Assembly (NCBI GenBank): GCA_945861435.1
Contig: CAMAUX010000034.1
Coordinates: 1-54,364, forward strand
DNA length: 54,364 nt
DNA from: Chthoniobacter flavus
GTDB taxonomy: Bacteria; Verrucomicrobiota; Verrucomicrobiia; Chthoniobacterales; Chthoniobacteraceae
Direction: 5' to 3'
Shown here: one piece after another, positions 9,758 to 17,844 of the stretch
Layout of the letters: each line of letters begins with the position of its first letter
Numbering within the stretch: position 1 is the first letter of the stretch
Translations under genes and position numbers: made by a program
The notes under the pieces: generated by a model
Told to the model about the DNA's origin: nothing
The model's input: the letters and a program-made list of their open reading frames with translations, nothing else
The model's database searches: none

Positions 9758-10333
9758 TCATGCGGAGGGGGTGGTGGGGCGGTCGATCCAGACGGAGTCG
9801 TCGATGGAGTCGATGGCGGCGAGGCGCACGTAGATGCGTTCGTTGGACTGGGTGGGGAGGTTTTTTCCGACGAAGTCTGCACGGATGGGCAGTTCGCGGT
9901 GGCCGCGGTCGACGAGGACGGCGTATTGGATGCGGGCTGGGCGCCCGAAGCTGGAGAGGGCGTCCATGGCGGCGCGGCAGGTGCGACCGGAGAAGAGGAC
10001 GTCGTCGACGAGGACGATGGTTTTGTCCTCGAGATGGGGTGGGAGATTGGAGGGCTGGATTTGGACGAGGCGCCTGCGGGAGTGGAGGTCATCGCGGTGC
10101 ATGGACACGTCGATGACGCCGGTGGCGGGTGCGCAGCCCTCGAACTGTGCGATGTAAGCGGCGAGTTTGCGTGCGAGTTCGACGCCGCGGGAGGGGATGC
10201 CGACGAGTGCGAGGCGAGAGACCAAGGGGTTGGCCTCGAGGATTTCGTGGGCGATGCGCCGGAGGGCGCGCTCGATGGCCGGTGTGTCGAGGAGAAGGAC
10301 GGCGCCTTCTGGCGGTGGTTGTCTGTGTGGCAT
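9758..10333 (-). CDS. pyrR: PyrR bifunctional attenuator/uracil phosphoribosyltransferase
   Basis: 191 aa. The PRPP-binding motif [16 protein letters not shown] is at 105-120; [10 protein letters not shown] and DVSMHRDDL match the PyrR family. PyrR binds pyr mRNA in response to UMP/UTP and promotes attenuation; many members also have weak UPRTase activity. Its position as first gene of pyrRBC supports a regulatory role. The length is close to the usual 180 residues. The 136-bp leader upstream contains a small hairpin (10375-10395). RNA-binding regulation here is inferred from the family, not shown by the sequence. Confidence 0.93.
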   Translation of the reverse strand: MPHRQPPPEGAVLLLDTPAIERALRRIAHEILEANPLVSRLALVGIPSRGVELARKLAAYIAQFEGCAPATGVIDVSMHRDDLHSRRRLVQIQPSNLPPHLEDKTIVLVDDVLFSGRTCRAAMDALSSFGRPARIQYAVLVDRGHRELPIRADFVGKNLPTQSNERIYVRLAAIDSIDDSVWIDRPTTPSA

Positions 10334-10374
10334 GTGTTCCTTGGCGACCTCTCTGGATCGCTGTTAAAGGAAGT

Positions 10375-10395
10375 GCAGCCTTTGGGGATGGCTGC
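10375..10395 (-). promoter_or_regulatory. Possible attenuator hairpin in the pyrR leader
   Basis: On the minus strand GCAGCC and GGCTGC form a perfect 6-bp stem around a 9-nt loop, followed by the modestly T-rich ACTTCCTTTAAC. It lies 42 bp before the pyrR start. It might be part of a PyrR-responsive attenuator or the 3' end of the preceding small gene, but the stem is short and there is no strong T-run. Confidence 0.25.
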
Positions 10396-10469
10396 AGCGG
10401 AGGAAGAGGGACGCAGGGGCCCTCAGGCTCTCGGAAAATATGGGGGAATGGAGGGGTGGCGAGTGTGGG

Positions 10470-10691
10470 TCAGCGGATGCCGGAAGGCTGGAATTTCTGG
10501 CGCTGTGAGCGCCATGAGGAGCGGTATTTGACGATCCAATCCAGAAGGGCTTTTTCGAAACCGATGTCGTGGCCCGCCTTTTCGCTCTCGATCCACTTGT
10601 GGCGGAGGATCTCCTCACGTTCGGCGAGAAATTCCTTGTAGAGGAGGGACTCTTTCACGAGGTCGGAATGGTCGTCAGTCGTGGAGCTCAT
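10470..10691 (-). CDS. Conserved small protein of unknown function
   Basis: 73 aa, acidic and helical at first (DLVKESLLYKEFLAEREE), then HKWIESEKAGHDIGFEKA, a motif reminiscent of the HKW-LSE-AG-DVG segment seen in DUF4032-type proteins and small stand-alone relatives. There is no signal peptide or membrane segment, so it should be cytosolic. It sits between mrp (77 bp upstream) and pyrR (136 bp downstream) on the same strand, so cotranscription is likely. The coherent motif makes me accept it as a real gene despite its size. Confidence 0.7.
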   Translation of the reverse strand: MSSTTDDHSDLVKESLLYKEFLAEREEILRHKWIESEKAGHDIGFEKALLDWIVKYRSSWRSQRQKFQPSGIR

Positions 10692-10768
10692 GAGGTGGGT
10701 GGATTGTCGGGTTTTTCCGGGAGCCAGTCAATTGCGCACCGTGGCTTGCGTGGTGTGCTGTGGCGGGC

Positions 10769-11818
10769 TCAGGCGTGGAGGGTTTCGCGGAGGTGGCGTG
10801 CGACGCTGGCGAATGCGGCGGAGACCGGGCTCGCGGGGTCGGCGACGGTGACTGGGAGTCCGCGGTCGCCGCCTTCGCGGGTGGGGATGTCGATGGGGAT
10901 CTGGCCGAGGAGGGGGACGTTGAGGCGTGCGGCCTCGCGCTGGCCGCCGCCGGAGCCGAAGATGTCGTAGCGTTTGCCGTCGCTGGGGCAGAGGAAGTGG
11001 CTCATGTTTTCAATGAGGCCGAGGACGGGGACGTTCACCTTCTGGAACATGGTGGAGGCCTTGCGGGCGTCGATGAGTGCGACTTCCTGTGGGGTGGTGA
11101 CGATGAGAGCGCCGGCGAGAGCGACGGTCTGGACGATGGTGAGCTGGATGTCGCCGGTGCCCGGGGGGAGGTCGAGGATGAGGAAGTCGAGCTGACCCCA
11201 TTCCACCCAGCGCAGGAACTGCTGGGTGTACTTGGTGACCATGGGTCCGCGGAGGATGGCGGGGGATGCATCGTCGATGAGGAGGCCCATGGACATGAGG
11301 CGCACGCCGTGGCGTTCGACCGGGGAGATGCGGTTGGTTTCCTGATCTGCGGAGGGGCGTTCGTGAGCGCCGAACATGATGCCCATGCTGGGGCCGTACA
11401 TGTCGCAGTCGCAGAGGCCGACTTGTGCGCCGGACTGATGGAGTGCGACGGCGAGGTTGGCGGCGACGGTGGATTTGCCGACACCGCCCTTGCCGCTGGC
11501 GACTGCGATGACGTGCTTGACGCCTTCGATCTGTGTGGCGGCTTGTGGGGCGCCGCCTGCGCTGGGCTGGGAGGGGGCGAGGATGTCAATGCGGGCGGTG
11601 ACGGAGCCAACGCCCGGGACGGAGCGGAGTGCGGCCTCGGTGTTCTCCTTGATGGCTTGGGGGATTTTGGGGTCGTTGGTGGTGAGGCTCATCTGGACGG
11701 TGACGTCCGTGCCGGCGATGCGGATGTCTTTGATGAGACCGAAGGAGACGATGTCGCGGCTGAAGCCGGGGTACTTGACGGTGCCGAGGGCCTCGCGGAT
11801 GCGTTCAGGAGTGATCAT
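10769..11818 (-). CDS. mrp: Mrp/ApbC family P-loop ATPase, iron-sulfur carrier-like
   Basis: 349 aa from ATG 11818 (an earlier start at 11857 is possible, but its 13 extra residues match nothing). Residues 1-80 form a MIP18/DUF59 domain. The deviant Walker A motif SGKGGVGKST is at 108-117, then CDCDMYGPS and LDLPPGTGD typical of Mrp. The family carries Fe-S clusters to apoproteins, usually through a CxxC at the dimer interface. Here the equivalent position reads CPSDGKRYDIFG (Cys277, Asp280), so the second cysteine is missing. It is cytosolic and lies 65 bp downstream of the LolA-like gene. Confidence 0.93.
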   Translation of the reverse strand: MITPERIREALGTVKYPGFSRDIVSFGLIKDIRIAGTDVTVQMSLTTNDPKIPQAIKENTEAALRSVPGVGSVTARIDILAPSQPSAGGAPQAATQIEGVKHVIAVASGKGGVGKSTVAANLAVALHQSGAQVGLCDCDMYGPSMGIMFGAHERPSADQETNRISPVERHGVRLMSMGLLIDDASPAILRGPMVTKYTQQFLRWVEWGQLDFLILDLPPGTGDIQLTIVQTVALAGALIVTTPQEVALIDARKASTMFQKVNVPVLGLIENMSHFLCPSDGKRYDIFGSGGGQREAARLNVPLLGQIPIDIPTREGGDRGLPVTVADPASPVSAAFASVARHLRETLHA

Positions 11819-11883
11819 GCGGATGGGCACTCTCTGCGGGCATGCGGGATCGGGCAACTGCGAAAATGAGGCTCGGGGAGGCG

Positions 11884-12618
11884 TTATTTTCCGACGCTGT
11901 TGATCTCGAGGTAGGTGGGGGTGCGGTCCTGACGGGAACCGCCCGGGGACTCGATGCGCATTTTTTTGAGGACCCAGACGCCATCGATTTTCTGGCCGGA
12001 GATGACCTTGAATCGTTTGACGATTTGGTCGGAGTGATTGAAGGCCTCGGCCTGCATGAGGGCGCCGTTTTCCTTGTCGACCCAGAGGGTGACTCTTGCG
12101 TACTGGGAATCGGACTTTGAGCCTGGTTCTGCGCGGATGACCCAGCAGGGGCGGAGGATCATGACTTTTTCGCCCTCGATGGTGGCTTTGGGCCAGTAGA
12201 GGAAGCGCATGGCGAGGTCCTCGAGGCAGAGGTCTGTGCCGGCGACGGGGTCGTCGAAGCGTGCGGCGGTGGGTTTCACCTTGTGGTCGGGGGTGAGTTC
12301 CTCGAGACGGGAGCCTTTTTCGAGCAGGCGGAGTTGGAAGTTTTGAGGTGGGTTGTCGAATTGATAGCGGATGACGGGGCCTTCGATGAAAAGGTGGAAC
12401 GGGACGCTTTTGCCGGCGTGATTGAGTTGGCCGTGGAGGCTTTGGTGCTGGGACGTCTGGGCGATGCGGATGGAGTGAAGGATGGCGAGGGCGTCCTGAC
12501 CTTGTTCAGCGGCGCGTGCGGGGATGGCCGTGGTGAGGCAGATGGTTGCGCTGAGTGCGGAGGCGAGGAGGGTGCGCCACCGGGGAAATCGTCGCTTTAC
12601 AGGGGCCGCGTTGCTCAT
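11884..12618 (-). CDS. Exported outer-membrane-lipoprotein-sorting-like (LolA-like) protein
   Basis: 244 aa. An N-terminal signal peptide follows a basic stretch (KRRFPRWRTLLASALSATICLTT, cut for length; cleavage near PARA-AEQ). The rest has alternating beta strands including FHLFIEGPVIRYQF, LCLEDLAMRFLYW, CWVIRA, TLWVDKENGALMQAE and VWVLKKMRIES. This layout matches the LolA/LolB-like fold of proteins annotated as outer membrane lipoprotein-sorting protein, which carry lipids or lipoproteins across the periplasm. It begins only 28 bp from the divergent PAP2 gene, so both promoters must overlap or lie within the genes. Confidence 0.7.
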   Translation of the reverse strand: MSNAAPVKRRFPRWRTLLASALSATICLTTAIPARAAEQGQDALAILHSIRIAQTSQHQSLHGQLNHAGKSVPFHLFIEGPVIRYQFDNPPQNFQLRLLEKGSRLEELTPDHKVKPTAARFDDPVAGTDLCLEDLAMRFLYWPKATIEGEKVMILRPCWVIRAEPGSKSDSQYARVTLWVDKENGALMQAEAFNHSDQIVKRFKVISGQKIDGVWVLKKMRIESPGGSRQDRTPTYLEINSVGK

Positions 12619-12646
12619 AGTCTGCCCGATGCTTTCCTAGGAGTGC

Positions 12647-13294
12647 ATGGATCAAAAGCTTCTTTTCCTTATCAACCGCGAGTGGGTTGCGCCGTGGCTG
12701 GATTGGCTGATGGTAGTGGCATCGAGTTTCGGGCTGTGGATGGGCGTGTTGGGTGTGGCTGTGGTGGCGGCTCTGGTTTGGGGAGGGTTTTCTTTGCGCG
12801 CGTGCGTTTTGGTTTGTGCGGTGGTGGTGGGGTTCAACGACGGGGTGGTGTCGCGTTCGCTCAAGCAATGGGTGGGGCGGCCGCGTCCCTTTGATTCTGT
12901 GGAGGGGGTGAGGCAGTTGGGGTTGGCGCGGGTGCGTCCGGAGTGGCGGGCCTTGGGGCAGCCGTTGAGGGAGGACGTCTCGCAGTGGAGCGCATCCCCT
13001 ACGCAGGGGCGGTCGTTTCCCTCATCGCATACCATCAATACCACTTCGGCTGCGGTGGTGTTTCTGGCCTTCTTTCGTCGGCGTGCCTGGCCGATCGCGT
13101 GTGGGGCGCTGCTGGTGGGGTATTCGAGGGTGTATACGGGGTCGCACTGGCCGAGTGACGTTTTAGTTTCGTGGTTTCTTGGAGTTGGTCTGGCCTTGCT
13201 GGAGTTGGCGGCTTTGGGTGCGCTGTGGGAGCGCACGTCCGGCTGCTGTCTGCGTGGCCTCCGAGAGAAACATCCCCGTCTTTTTTCCTTATGA
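12647..13294 (+). CDS. PAP2 family membrane phosphatase
   Basis: 215 aa with several membrane helices. All three PAP2 signatures are present: K-x6-RP (Lys73 to Arg80-Pro81, KQWVGRPRP), PSSH (125-128) and SR-x5-H-x3-D (Ser160-Arg161, His167, Asp171). The family removes phosphate from lipid substrates such as undecaprenyl pyrophosphate or lipid A 1-phosphate. AGGAG lies about six bases before the ATG. The stop overlaps the start of the ArnT-like gene as ATGA, so this phosphatase is likely part of a lipid-linked glycosylation or lipid A modification module. Confidence 0.9.
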   Translation: MDQKLLFLINREWVAPWLDWLMVVASSFGLWMGVLGVAVVAALVWGGFSLRACVLVCAVVVGFNDGVVSRSLKQWVGRPRPFDSVEGVRQLGLARVRPEWRALGQPLREDVSQWSASPTQGRSFPSSHTINTTSAAVVFLAFFRRRAWPIACGALLVGYSRVYTGSHWPSDVLVSWFLGVGLALLELAALGALWERTSGCCLRGLREKHPRLFSL

Positions 13295-14874
13295 ATCCGC
13301 GCCGCTGGCTTTTTGTGTTCCTTGGTTTGCTGACAGTCCTGCGGCTTGCGTACGTGGGGATGGTGGAGCTCAGTCCGGACGAGGCTTATTATTACCTGTG
13401 GAGTGAGCGGCTGGACTGGGCGTATTTCAGCAAGGGACCCGGGGTGGCTGCGACGATCTGGCTGGGGACATGGTTGTTTGGGGCGGGGGAGTTTGGGGTG
13501 CGTTTCTTTTCGCCGCTGCTGGCGCTGGGGACGTCGGGGTTGATCTTTGTGCTGGCGCGGAGGTTGTACGGGGAGCGGGTGGGGGTGTGGTCGGTGCTGA
13601 TGATCAACGTGGTGCCGATCTTCACGGCTGGCAGTCTGCTGATGACGATCGACCCGCTTTCGATCTTCTTCTGGGCGGCGGCGTTGGTGACGTGCTGGCT
13701 GGCTTTGGAGAAGAGTCCCGCACTGAGTTGGTGGTGGCCGCTGACGGGGGTGCTGGTGGGGCTCGGGTTTCTGTGCAAGTACACGAACGCGATGGAACTG
13801 CTCTCCATCTTGCTGCTGCTGGCGTGCACGCCCTCCCATCGTGCGGAGCTCAAACGCCCTGGGTTTTACCTGATGCTGCTGGCGTTTTTGCCCTTCACGC
13901 TGCCGCCGCTGCTTTGGAATGCGGAACATGACTGGGTGACGGTGGGGCACCTTTCGCAAAGGGGCGGGCTTGAGCGGGCCTTCGCGTTGAGGCCGAGTGA
14001 GTTTGGGAAGTTTGTGGGGGCGCATTTTGGGGCCTACTCGCCGCTGCTTTTTGGGGGGATGATTGCGGGGGTGGTGTGGGCGTTTCCGCTGGCGCGCGAG
14101 CGGTTCCGGGAGCGGTTTCTGCTGGCGTTCACTCTGCCTCTTTGGGGGTTGTATCTGTGGCTTTCGCTGAAGAAAGCGGGTGAGGCCAACTGGACGGCGC
14201 CTGCGATGGTGAGCCTTGGGATTCTAGCGACGGCGCTCTGGCATGAGCGGGCGATGGTGTCGCGCAAGGCGGCTCGGTTTGCGGGTGCCGCGCTGGGGTT
14301 GGGCCTGATGATGAGCGTGCTGGTCCTCAACACCGATCTTGTGCGTTCCTTTGGTATTCCGTGGGCTTATCGGCGCGATCCGTCGACGCGCCTGCGTGGG
14401 TGGCACGGGGCGGCGCGGGAGATGGAGCGCATCCGCGCTGTGCAGGAGGAGCAGACTGGGCAGCGGCTGTTTCTGATTGCGGGGAGTTATGGGACGGCGT
14501 CGGAGCTGGCTTTTTACCTTGAAGACAAGCGGGTGGAGGGGCCATCGCACCCGCCGGTGTACTTCACGGAAAGCCAGCATGTGGAGAATCAGTTTTCGTT
14601 CTGGCCGCGGTACGACGAGTTCCAGATTGCGCCGCAGGGGGAGGGGCGGGAGTTGCGGGATGAGCTTTTCAAGGAGGAGGAGGGGTTCAATCCGTTCCAT
14701 GGACGTTCGGCGCTCTACATCGCGGATCGGATCGACAGGGGTGTGCCGTCGAGCATTAGCAATGGATTTGAGAAGGTGGAACTGGTTGCGCAGGTGGAGC
14801 AGGAGCGCCGGGGTTTGCGGCTGCGGCAGTGGCGTGTGTACCTCTGCACGAATTATCGCGGCGTTGAACTGTAA
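13291..14874 (+). CDS. GT83/ArnT-like integral membrane glycosyltransferase
   Basis: 527 aa with about ten to twelve hydrophobic helices. ATG 13291 forms the ATGA overlap with the PAP2 stop; the frame is open upstream but overlaps PAP2. The first external loop carries SPDEAYYYLWS (Asp30, Glu31), the acidic motif of GT-C/PMT_2 enzymes, which use polyprenyl-phosphate sugars as donors and transfer the sugar on the periplasmic side to lipid A or protein. A soluble C-terminal domain follows (about 390-527, LFLIAGSYGTASELAFYLED). The neighbouring PAP2 and GT2 genes fit donor synthesis and recycling. Confidence 0.88.
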   Translation: MNPRRWLFVFLGLLTVLRLAYVGMVELSPDEAYYYLWSERLDWAYFSKGPGVAATIWLGTWLFGAGEFGVRFFSPLLALGTSGLIFVLARRLYGERVGVWSVLMINVVPIFTAGSLLMTIDPLSIFFWAAALVTCWLALEKSPALSWWWPLTGVLVGLGFLCKYTNAMELLSILLLLACTPSHRAELKRPGFYLMLLAFLPFTLPPLLWNAEHDWVTVGHLSQRGGLERAFALRPSEFGKFVGAHFGAYSPLLFGGMIAGVVWAFPLARERFRERFLLAFTLPLWGLYLWLSLKKAGEANWTAPAMVSLGILATALWHERAMVSRKAARFAGAALGLGLMMSVLVLNTDLVRSFGIPWAYRRDPSTRLRGWHGAAREMERIRAVQEEQTGQRLFLIAGSYGTASELAFYLEDKRVEGPSHPPVYFTESQHVENQFSFWPRYDEFQIAPQGEGRELRDELFKEEEGFNPFHGRSALYIADRIDRGVPSSISNGFEKVELVAQVEQERRGLRLRQWRVYLCTNYRGVEL

Positions 14875-14937
14875 AAGCTTGCCGGGCCGCCGGGGAATGT
14901 GGCGGGGTTTGCCGCACATGCACCACCCCTCGCATTC

Positions 14938-15630
14938 ATGATCTCCGTCGTCGTACCGCTTTACAACGAGGAGGGTAACATCCGGGAACTTCAGAAGGAG
15001 CTGGCATCGGTTCTTGCGGGAGTGGAGCACGAGTTGATTCTTGTGGACGACTGTTCCAGTGATTCGACGCTCTCTCTGATCCAGCGAGGGGCGCAGGTGC
15101 GGGTGCTGGAGTTTGAGCGCAACAGTGGCCAGAGCGCGGCGATGTACGCGGGGATTCATGCGGCGCGCGGCGAGGTGATCGTGCTGATGGATGGTGATCT
15201 GCAGAACGATCCGGCCGACATCCCTCGGCTGCTCGAGGAGATCGGGAAGGGCGCTGACCTTGTCTGCGGCTTTCGGGCGAACCGGCGCGACACGCTTTCC
15301 AAGAGGCTCACGAGCCGGGTGGCGAACTTCGTGCGCAGCCGGTTCACGCGCGATGGAGTGCGCGACACGGGATGCACGCTGAAGGCGATGCGGCGGGAGT
15401 GCCGGGAGGCGCTGGTGCCCTTTTACGGGATGCACCGTTTTATTCCGGCGCTGGTGAAAGGGCTTGGCTACCGGTTGGTCGAGATCCCGGTCAACCATCG
15501 TCCGCGTGTGGCGGGGGTGAGCAAGTACGGGTTCGGCAACCGAGCCATCAAGGCGACGATGGACATGTTTGCGGTGCGGTGGATGCTGTCGCGCCAGCTC
15601 AAGATCCGCACCAAGCCCGAGCGTTCCTGA
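14938..15630 (+). CDS. GT2 glycosyltransferase, DPM1/ArnC-like catalytic domain
   Basis: 230 aa from ATG 14938 (a GTG at 14899 would add 13 residues before the conserved ISVVVPLYNEE, so I prefer the ATG). GT-A motifs are VVVPLYNEE (4-12), LVDDCSSD (35-42) and MDGDLQNDP (84-92, the metal-binding DxD). RDTGCTLKAMRRE is characteristic of polyprenyl-phosphate glycosyltransferases. It should attach a sugar to polyprenyl phosphate, giving the donor for the ArnT-like enzyme just upstream. Unlike many relatives it has no C-terminal membrane helices and ends soon after the catalytic domain. Confidence 0.88.
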   Translation: MISVVVPLYNEEGNIRELQKELASVLAGVEHELILVDDCSSDSTLSLIQRGAQVRVLEFERNSGQSAAMYAGIHAARGEVIVLMDGDLQNDPADIPRLLEEIGKGADLVCGFRANRRDTLSKRLTSRVANFVRSRFTRDGVRDTGCTLKAMRRECREALVPFYGMHRFIPALVKGLGYRLVEIPVNHRPRVAGVSKYGFGNRAIKATMDMFAVRWMLSRQLKIRTKPERS

Positions 15631-15770
15631 GAGTTTTCGGGGCGGGATGTGGTTTGGCGCGTTATGGCTTCTCGCCTTCGCGCCTAAGACAGGTGCGTGG
15701 CGGCGGTTGTCAGGGTGAAAAGCTCGACAGGCACCCCCTTTTGCGTTGGCTTTTCGAGCTCTCACCAAAG

Positions 15771-16427
15771 ATGAACCTGCGCTTTTCCACCCCTGTTGCG
15801 CTTTTCGGCGCGCTGCTGCTGGGCATTCCGGCCGTTGTTGATGCTGCGGATGCGCAGCCCCTGTATCAGAACGACTTTGAGTCGACGCAGCCGGGGCAGG
15901 TGCCGAAGGACTTCCTTGTGACTTCGGGCGGATTCGAGGTGAAGGTGGAGGGTGGCAACAAGGTCCTTGAGCTTCCCGGTGCTCCGCTGGACACGTTCGG
16001 TCTGCTCTTTGGCCCCTCGCAGCCGGTGGGTGTGAGCGCGAGCGGCCGGTTTTTTGGAAGCAAGCAGGGGCGCAAGTTTCCGACGTTCGGGATCAGCCTC
16101 AATGGCGTGGGTGGGTATCGGCTGCAGGTGAGTCCTGCAAAGAAGGCCGTGGAGTTTTTCAAGGGGGATGAACCCGTTGTCAGCGCACCGTTCGAGTGGG
16201 TTTCCGGAGCGTGGACGCGGCTAAAGATCCGGGTGCAGAAGTCCGCCACGGGCGGTTGCGTGATCGAGGGCAAGGCATGGGCGGATGGCACCGCCGAACC
16301 GACTGCATGGACCATCCGGGCCGAGGAAAAAGGCGATCTGTCGGCGGGACGCGCCGGCATCTGGGGCTCGCCGTATTCCGGAACCCCCATCCAGTTTGAT
16401 GATCTGCTGCTCGTTCCCGCTCCCTGA
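15771..16427 (+). CDS. Secreted jelly-roll (LamG/DUF1080-like) protein
   Basis: 218 aa. The signal peptide spans residues 1-25 (FSTPVALFGALLLGIPAV, cleavage near DAADA). The mature protein opens with YQNDFESTQPGQVPKDFLV, the opening of concanavalin-like folds that bind or hydrolyse glycans. It contains AWTRLKIRVQ and ends with PIQFDDLLLV, a common close of such sandwiches. No active site is recognisable. The 140-bp gap upstream holds only a short inverted pair (AGCTCGA 15721-15727, TCGAGCT 15754-15760). The PQQ-propeller gene follows after 20 bp, so the two are probably cotranscribed. Confidence 0.7.
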   Translation: MNLRFSTPVALFGALLLGIPAVVDAADAQPLYQNDFESTQPGQVPKDFLVTSGGFEVKVEGGNKVLELPGAPLDTFGLLFGPSQPVGVSASGRFFGSKQGRKFPTFGISLNGVGGYRLQVSPAKKAVEFFKGDEPVVSAPFEWVSGAWTRLKIRVQKSATGGCVIEGKAWADGTAEPTAWTIRAEEKGDLSAGRAGIWGSPYSGTPIQFDDLLLVPAP

Positions 16428-16447
16428 ATTTTCACCACCCCGATTTC

Positions 16448-17725
16448 ATGAAAACCCCACGCAACCTCCTCCCTCTTACTCTCTCGATTGCTGCTGCACT
16501 GCCTGCCATGGCTGCGGACTGGCCCCAGTACCGTGGTTCGCTGACCAACGGCGTCACCGCTGAGAAGGTGGGCGCCCTGTGGAAGAGCGGCGCGACCAAG
16601 CAGGTGTGGAAGGTGCCGAGCGAGGGAGGGTTCAGTTCGTTTACCGTGGCGGGTGCGCGTCTCTTCACCCTGGCGCTCAAGGAAGCGGAGGGCGCAAAGC
16701 AGGAGAGCATCGTGGCGATGGACGCCGCCACCGGGAAGGAACTGTGGTTTGCGCCGCTCAATTTCCCGAAGTACGACGGCGGCGGCGATGCCGGGACGAA
16801 GGAGAACAAGGGGGGCGACGGTCCGCGCTCCACGCCATCGGTGGATGGGGGTTTCGTGTATGCGTACTCCTCGCAGATGGCGCTGCGTTGTTATGACGCG
16901 GCCAGCGGCAAGGAAGTGTGGAATCGCGATGTGCTCAAAGGGCATGCAGGGCGCAATATCCGGTGGCAGAACGCCACCTCGCCGCTGCTCGAAGGCGGGT
17001 TGCTTTATGTGGCCGGGGGCGGTGCGGGGGAGTCGATCCTTGCGCTGAATCCGAAGGACGGGTCCGTGGTTTGGAAGGCGTTTGATGAGCAGATGACTCA
17101 TGCGACGCCCGTGGCCGCGACGGTGCTGGGGCAGCGTCAGGTGATCTTCTTCCTGCAGTCCGGCCTGCTCGCGGTGGAACCCAAGACGGGCAAGGAGCTA
17201 TGGCGCTATGCGTTCGAATACAAGGTCTCCACGGCCGCTTCACCCGTGGTTTCCGGGGATGTGGTGTATTGCTCGGCCGGCTATGGGGTGGGCGCGGGTG
17301 CGGTACGCATCAGCAAAGAGGGCGCGGGGTTCAAGGCTACGGAGCTTTACCGGATCCGCGGGGACAAGCCGCTGGCCAACCACTGGAGCACGCCGGTGGT
17401 TAAGGACGGCTTCCTGTACGGGATGTTCCAGTTCAAGCAGTACGGTGAAGGGCCGGTGAAGTGCGTGAACATCGCGACCGGCGAGGTGAAGTGGGAGAAG
17501 CCCGGGTTCGGGCCTGGCAATGTGATTCTGGCCGGAGACAAGGTGCTGGCGCTTTCGGATGCCGGGGAGTTGGTGCTCATCGATGCCACGCCGTCCGGTT
17601 ACAAGGAGGTTGCGCGTGCGGACATCCTTGATGGGAAGTGCTGGACGACGCCCGTGCTGGCCAACGGCCGCATCTACGCTCGGAGCACGACGGAGGCGGT
17701 GTGCATCGACGTGTCCGGGCGCTGA
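16448..17725 (+). CDS. Secreted PQQ-like beta-propeller protein
   Basis: 425 aa. A signal peptide of 22 residues ends PAMA-ADWPQYRG, the usual opening of secreted PVC propellers. Repeated blades follow: MDAATGKELWFA, YDAASGKEVWNRD, LNPKDGSVVWKAF, VEPKTGKELWRYA and NIATGEVKWEK, matching PQQ/pyrrolo-quinoline repeat (BamB/YncE-like) blades. I see no clear calcium/PQQ dehydrogenase active site, so it is more likely a binding or scaffold propeller. It is probably in the outer envelope and works with the jelly-roll protein 20 bp upstream. Confidence 0.85.
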   Translation: MKTPRNLLPLTLSIAAALPAMAADWPQYRGSLTNGVTAEKVGALWKSGATKQVWKVPSEGGFSSFTVAGARLFTLALKEAEGAKQESIVAMDAATGKELWFAPLNFPKYDGGGDAGTKENKGGDGPRSTPSVDGGFVYAYSSQMALRCYDAASGKEVWNRDVLKGHAGRNIRWQNATSPLLEGGLLYVAGGGAGESILALNPKDGSVVWKAFDEQMTHATPVAATVLGQRQVIFFLQSGLLAVEPKTGKELWRYAFEYKVSTAASPVVSGDVVYCSAGYGVGAGAVRISKEGAGFKATELYRIRGDKPLANHWSTPVVKDGFLYGMFQFKQYGEGPVKCVNIATGEVKWEKPGFGPGNVILAGDKVLALSDAGELVLIDATPSGYKEVARADILDGKCWTTPVLANGRIYARSTTEAVCIDVSGR

Positions 17726-17798
17726 GCGCGGGACTCCGTTGACCTCCCGGACTGGCGAGGGGAGTCGTGGAGATCCGGGACTCGCCCGCGTCCCGCGC
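17726..17798. other. Structured 3' region between convergent genes
   Basis: A perfect 9-bp inverted pair, GCGCGGGAC (17726-17734) and GTCCCGCGC (17790-17798), encloses shorter internal pairs (GGACTCC ... GGAGTC). It begins at the base after the propeller stop and lies 46 bp before the end of the convergent Lrp-type gene. It could stabilise or end both transcripts, but no T-tract is present. Confidence 0.3.
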
Positions 17799-17844
17799 CT
17801 CCCGCGGCATGGTCGCGCGGTCTTCCGTAGCTTTCTGAGCTGGC

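Noticed and set aside
14224-15768. Minus-strand frame of about 514 codons across the glycosyltransferase genes
   Set aside because: It is antisense to two clearly coding genes, Arg/His/Pro-rich, and has no domain.
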